A stretch of 64,000 bases of DNA from Hoplostethus atlanticus (taxonomy: Eukaryota; Chordata; Actinopteri; Trachichthyiformes; Trachichthyidae), in assembly GCA_034670405.1 (NCBI GenBank), contig JAXDDX010000283.1:267570-331569 (forward strand). Reading direction: 5' to 3'. This document shows, in pieces, positions 61,077-64,000 of this stretch; position 1 is the stretch's first letter, and the number at the start of each line of letters is the position of its first letter. A model generated the notes under the pieces. It made no database searches. It was not told where the DNA came from and worked only from the letters and a program-made list of their open reading frames with translations. Both the position numbers and the translations under genes were made by a program.

Positions 61077-62242
61077 CTCTTGTGTATTTGTACATATGTG
61101 TGTTAGTGTGTGTAGTTGTGAAGATGTACCTCAAAAGGAGGTAGGAAGGTGCTAGAAGTGTGAAAACACACTGGTTTGTCAAACCGGCTGCCACTGGCCA
61201 TCAGACAGGCCTTCCACGGCTGTTCCAGAAATGACGTAGAGCTCCCATGATGTCTTCAGTTTCAGGATCAGATGTACATCATGCCACAACAATCTAACAT
61301 TTATTGGATAAGTGCCTGCACACATGTAGTATTTTGGAGGTGTGATTAATATGTCATCTATGGATGAGCCATAAAAGGCCTTAGACCTCTGGAAAACATA
61401 GCATGCTTTTGCAGTACCACGTTAACTTGAGTAGTACACAAAAGCACATTTGATAATGGTTTGATGTGCAATTTGATGAGGATATGTAACATCTTTATAA
61501 TATATGACCAAAGACTAGGTTTTATTTTGAAGTAAAACCTTCAAACTAAAACCTATAAAACAATCAATTTAAGAATCTCAAAAATCACCAGTCCTCCTTG
61601 CATTACAGCTTTTCATGTTAATTGTATTTAAATTAATTAATTAATTTCATAATCCTCTTAACATTGTTAGTATTCCTCACTTAAAGCAAGAGCCATAGGT
61701 TTTATATCTGCAAGTTTTACGATAAATGCTGTGGAGTAAAACTGAGTATGTTTGCTTTGTGAACTCAAAGGATAAACTTCCCAAATTGAAATGCTTTGTG
61801 AAACAAGTGTCACAGAACTTTTTGTATTGTTCAGTATTTGAGTAAAAAATACTTTGCTCCTCTCCACCCCTTGGGTATACTCTTGAATCTTGGCTTGGAT
61901 AGAGTCTATAAAAGCATCGTTTCAGTTTTTATTTTAGTAGCTCTGGTATAGCCAGCAGCCTGTTAAATGCCACAGCAGACCATCAGTGGTTCTGGTCACC
62001 AGGAAATGTTATAGAGCAGCTCCAACATTCCTCTGACTCACAGCCACGGTTGCATGAGTGTGCAACTTACGGTCCCGTAGACATGGAAAAATATGGGGAA
62101 AACATTTTGACTTCATCCAAGACAAACACAGAATAATATTTCCTGTTGTGCAACGTTTTTCTATAATTGTAGTTGTTTAGTCTTAAAAAGTCCTGTCAGA
62201 TAATTGGCCTTAAAATGAAGATAAACAGGAATAGTAGTAGAT
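60871..62242. other. Unassigned with GT microsatellite
   Basis: GT tract at 61038-61069 with GT-rich drift to about 61110. The 66-codon minus-strand frame at 61667-61867 has no motif. Confidence 0.4.
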
Positions 62243-62277
62243 AGTGCCATGCTCTATCCATTGCGCTACAGAGGCAA
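62243..62277 (-). repeat. tRNA-Arg 5'-half-like fragment
   Basis: The minus strand reads GCCTCTGTAGCGCAATGGAT then AGAGCATGGCAC, very close to the acceptor and D-arm half of vertebrate tRNA-Arg. Nothing resembling the anticodon loop or T arm follows, so it is a partial tRNA copy (tRNA half, or SINE head). Confidence 0.5.
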
Positions 62278-63539
62278 CGTTTTTACTGCGATTTAAAAGC
62301 AATTTAACCGCAACAGGATAGAACAATTTTACTGTCGACCTATATTAATACCAATAATAACAGCACCTCACTCTCCTCTACAAAGGCAAATGCAACTTTA
62401 ACCTCAAGTATCAGCTGAGCTACTATAATTCTCTTCCAGTTGAACTATCTTTGGCCATTATGTCTGAAAGCTTTGGGGTTTGGAAAGGTCTGGAAAGTTC
62501 CAGGCTGCCACAGGGAAATCTAGGTAATGACACCAGATCGATGGGAGTCTAGGCGTTTATTCTTTCCAACTGACGTAAGACGCTTGACAACGGGGCACTT
62601 TAACATAGCAGTGGCCCTCTGCAGTAACCTCGGAAGTTTTATTTATTTTTTGACATTTGGAGCTTTTGGCTTGTTTCTTTCAGTGTCAGATTTTTATATC
62701 TCACAAAATTAGACCACAACCTGTGATTTTGTTTCCCCTTCTTTCTGTGTTTTATGATTGTTATATGGCCAACTATATAAATATATATATGTGTGTGTGT
62801 GAGTGTGTGTGTTTGTGTAGCCTTCATTAAGAGATAGATGGTGATGGTAGCTCCATTGTGTGGAAAATGTGAACTGTCCATTTCTTGTTTCATACTGTTT
62901 TTTGGTGCCACCCACTGAACAATGTCACAAATTATAAAATGTGAACTGTGTGTGTGTGTAGTGTTCAGTTGAACTGAAAACCTGCAGACCTAACATTGCT
63001 TTATTCTCACTACTAAATGAAATAATACCCAATTTTGAGAACCACTGCACTCACCATTGTGTGATTGAGCGATTGATTCCCAAGCCTGGTCATTCCCCAT
63101 GATGAAATTCATCAGTTGATCAGTCTCCCCCCATTCGTTCATTTGTTCATTCGTCCATCGCACTCAATATCTCTGATACCACTAATCAGATTTTGACATG
63201 CCTCTCACATCTGTGTTCCAGCAATTACTCTGATTGCAAAGGGGGCACTACAATTACACGTCATGATCTTTCCTTTGATGTGTAAGCATAGAAAAACCCT
63301 AAGGAATCTGATATCTCCCTCTTTAGACCATGATGAAAACATCAGACTGTATGCATAAACCCTCTAAGGACACGTCAACTACAGTCCTGTTCACAATTTG
63401 TGTCAATATAAACACTTACAGTGTCATCTGCATGCTAGCTCTATTCTGACGGCATTGTTGTTAGTCTGTCCATGCATACAACTGTACATGCTGAGTAACA
63501 GGGGTACAGGAAACTCCATTCAGCACAGAGGAAGCACTG

Positions 63540-63540
<1 letters not shown>
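62278..63540. other. Unassigned with repeat pieces
   Basis: GT-rich tract at 62790-62818. 62958-63050 shares TGTAGTGTT, GAAAACCTGCAGAC and TTGAGAACCACTG phrases with 13880-13955, a dispersed repeat of unknown type. No gene was recognised. Confidence 0.4.
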
Positions 63541-63544
<4 letters not shown>

Positions 63545-63576
<32 letters not shown>

Positions 63577-63591
63577 TCTCTCTCTTCCTCA
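63545..63591. repeat. (CT)n microsatellite
   Basis: CT units with one CA interruption. The 63398-63634 frame passes through it and is not considered coding. Confidence 0.92.
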
Positions 63592-64000
63592 GGGAATACA
63601 TGCTGTGGAAAGAATCAGCATGGCCAGGATATAGCTAGGGGGGTGGACAAAGTAACAGAAACACCACGTGAAAAAGAACTTTAACAAAATTAAAAGCTTT
63701 CTTCAGTCAGACGCAGATGGATTTCAATTGAAAATGTCTAATTTCTTCACTGTTTTGCAATATAAGGACACTTTTTAATCAGTTTTTGCAGGAAATGGTG
63801 AAAGGAGATTGTGTATCACACAGAGGCCAGTGTGTAAGGGGGACTAGTTCATGTCCAGGTCTGAGGAAGTCTCTGAGTTGACATGGTTGTACCATTTTAA
63901 TAGATGCCACTGCAATAATTATGAAACAGAAATGACGGATGCTGAACAGACTGGGCATGCAGTAGTTTTGAAATGAGCTTGTAATGCATTGAGAAGAGGG
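63592..64000. other. Possible left end of a DNA element at the window edge
   Basis: GGGGGGTGGACAAAGTAACA at 63638-63657 resembles, from memory, the end of a fish DNA transposon. No opposite end is available in the window. There is no coding frame. Confidence 0.25.

Overview
The window looks like intergenic or intronic DNA of a ray-finned (teleost) fish. No complete host gene was recognised. The evidence is the repeat population: a V-SINE-type tRNA SINE, an L2-type LINE with the usual fish 3' tail, Gmr1-type and other Ty3/gypsy LTR elements, many hAT elements with 8-bp target-site duplications (TSDs), Tc1/mariner elements and abundant GT, CT and TCTA microsatellites. Almost every convincing reading frame belongs to a transposable element. 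Assignments come from reading motifs, terminal repeats and TSDs by eye; no database was searched.

Layout. 1-2.36 kb: unassigned sequence and a long AGT/GT microsatellite. 2.36-7.5 kb: a SINE, a LINE fragment, an old interspersed repeat split by a 2.07-kb element with TSD CGAACAAC, and a hAT-like element carrying a tRNA-like segment. 8.3-12.2 kb: a 5'-truncated Gmr1-type retrotransposon (order PR-IN-RT-RH) followed by LTR sequence. 12.2-18.9 kb: mostly unassigned, with a LINE 3' end, microsatellites and a local duplication. 18.9-26.2 kb: a minus-strand gypsy element whose primer-binding site is interrupted by a plus-strand Gmr1-type element with TSD ACTTC. 26.2-28.3 kb: a minus-strand LINE fragment and a third, collapsed Gmr1 copy. 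30.8-33.1 kb: a retroelement tail, a dispersed repeat and a palindrome-rich MITE. 33.2-39.2 kb: a gypsy element with both LTRs and TSD CAATG, itself hit by two hAT elements and a solo LTR. 39.4-41.6 kb: a second member of the 4.46-kb element family and a LINE fragment. 43.3-44.4 kb: a foldback hAT, again with the tRNA-like segment. 44.7-51.6 kb: a Tc1 element split by a near-full-length L2 LINE preceded by about six 285-bp tandem units. 51.8-53.0 kb: an L1-like fragment. 54.9-57.3 kb: a hAT inside which a smaller hAT with a Myb-like exon has inserted. 57.9-60.9 kb: a MITE-like element containing an apparently intact DD37E mariner. 61-64 kb: mostly unassigned DNA with microsatellites.

These elements do not form one pathway; the window is a stratigraphy of insertions that can be ordered from interrupted frames and TSDs. 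The most notable items are the intact DD37E mariner with an IR/DR layout, the L2 with tandem promoter-like units, the SCAN-like capsid in a Gmr1-type gag, the tRNA-like segment shared by two hAT copies, and a pair of elements with 7-8-bp TSDs sharing the GGTCCAGCTG end, one of which carries an unexplained exon-like frame.
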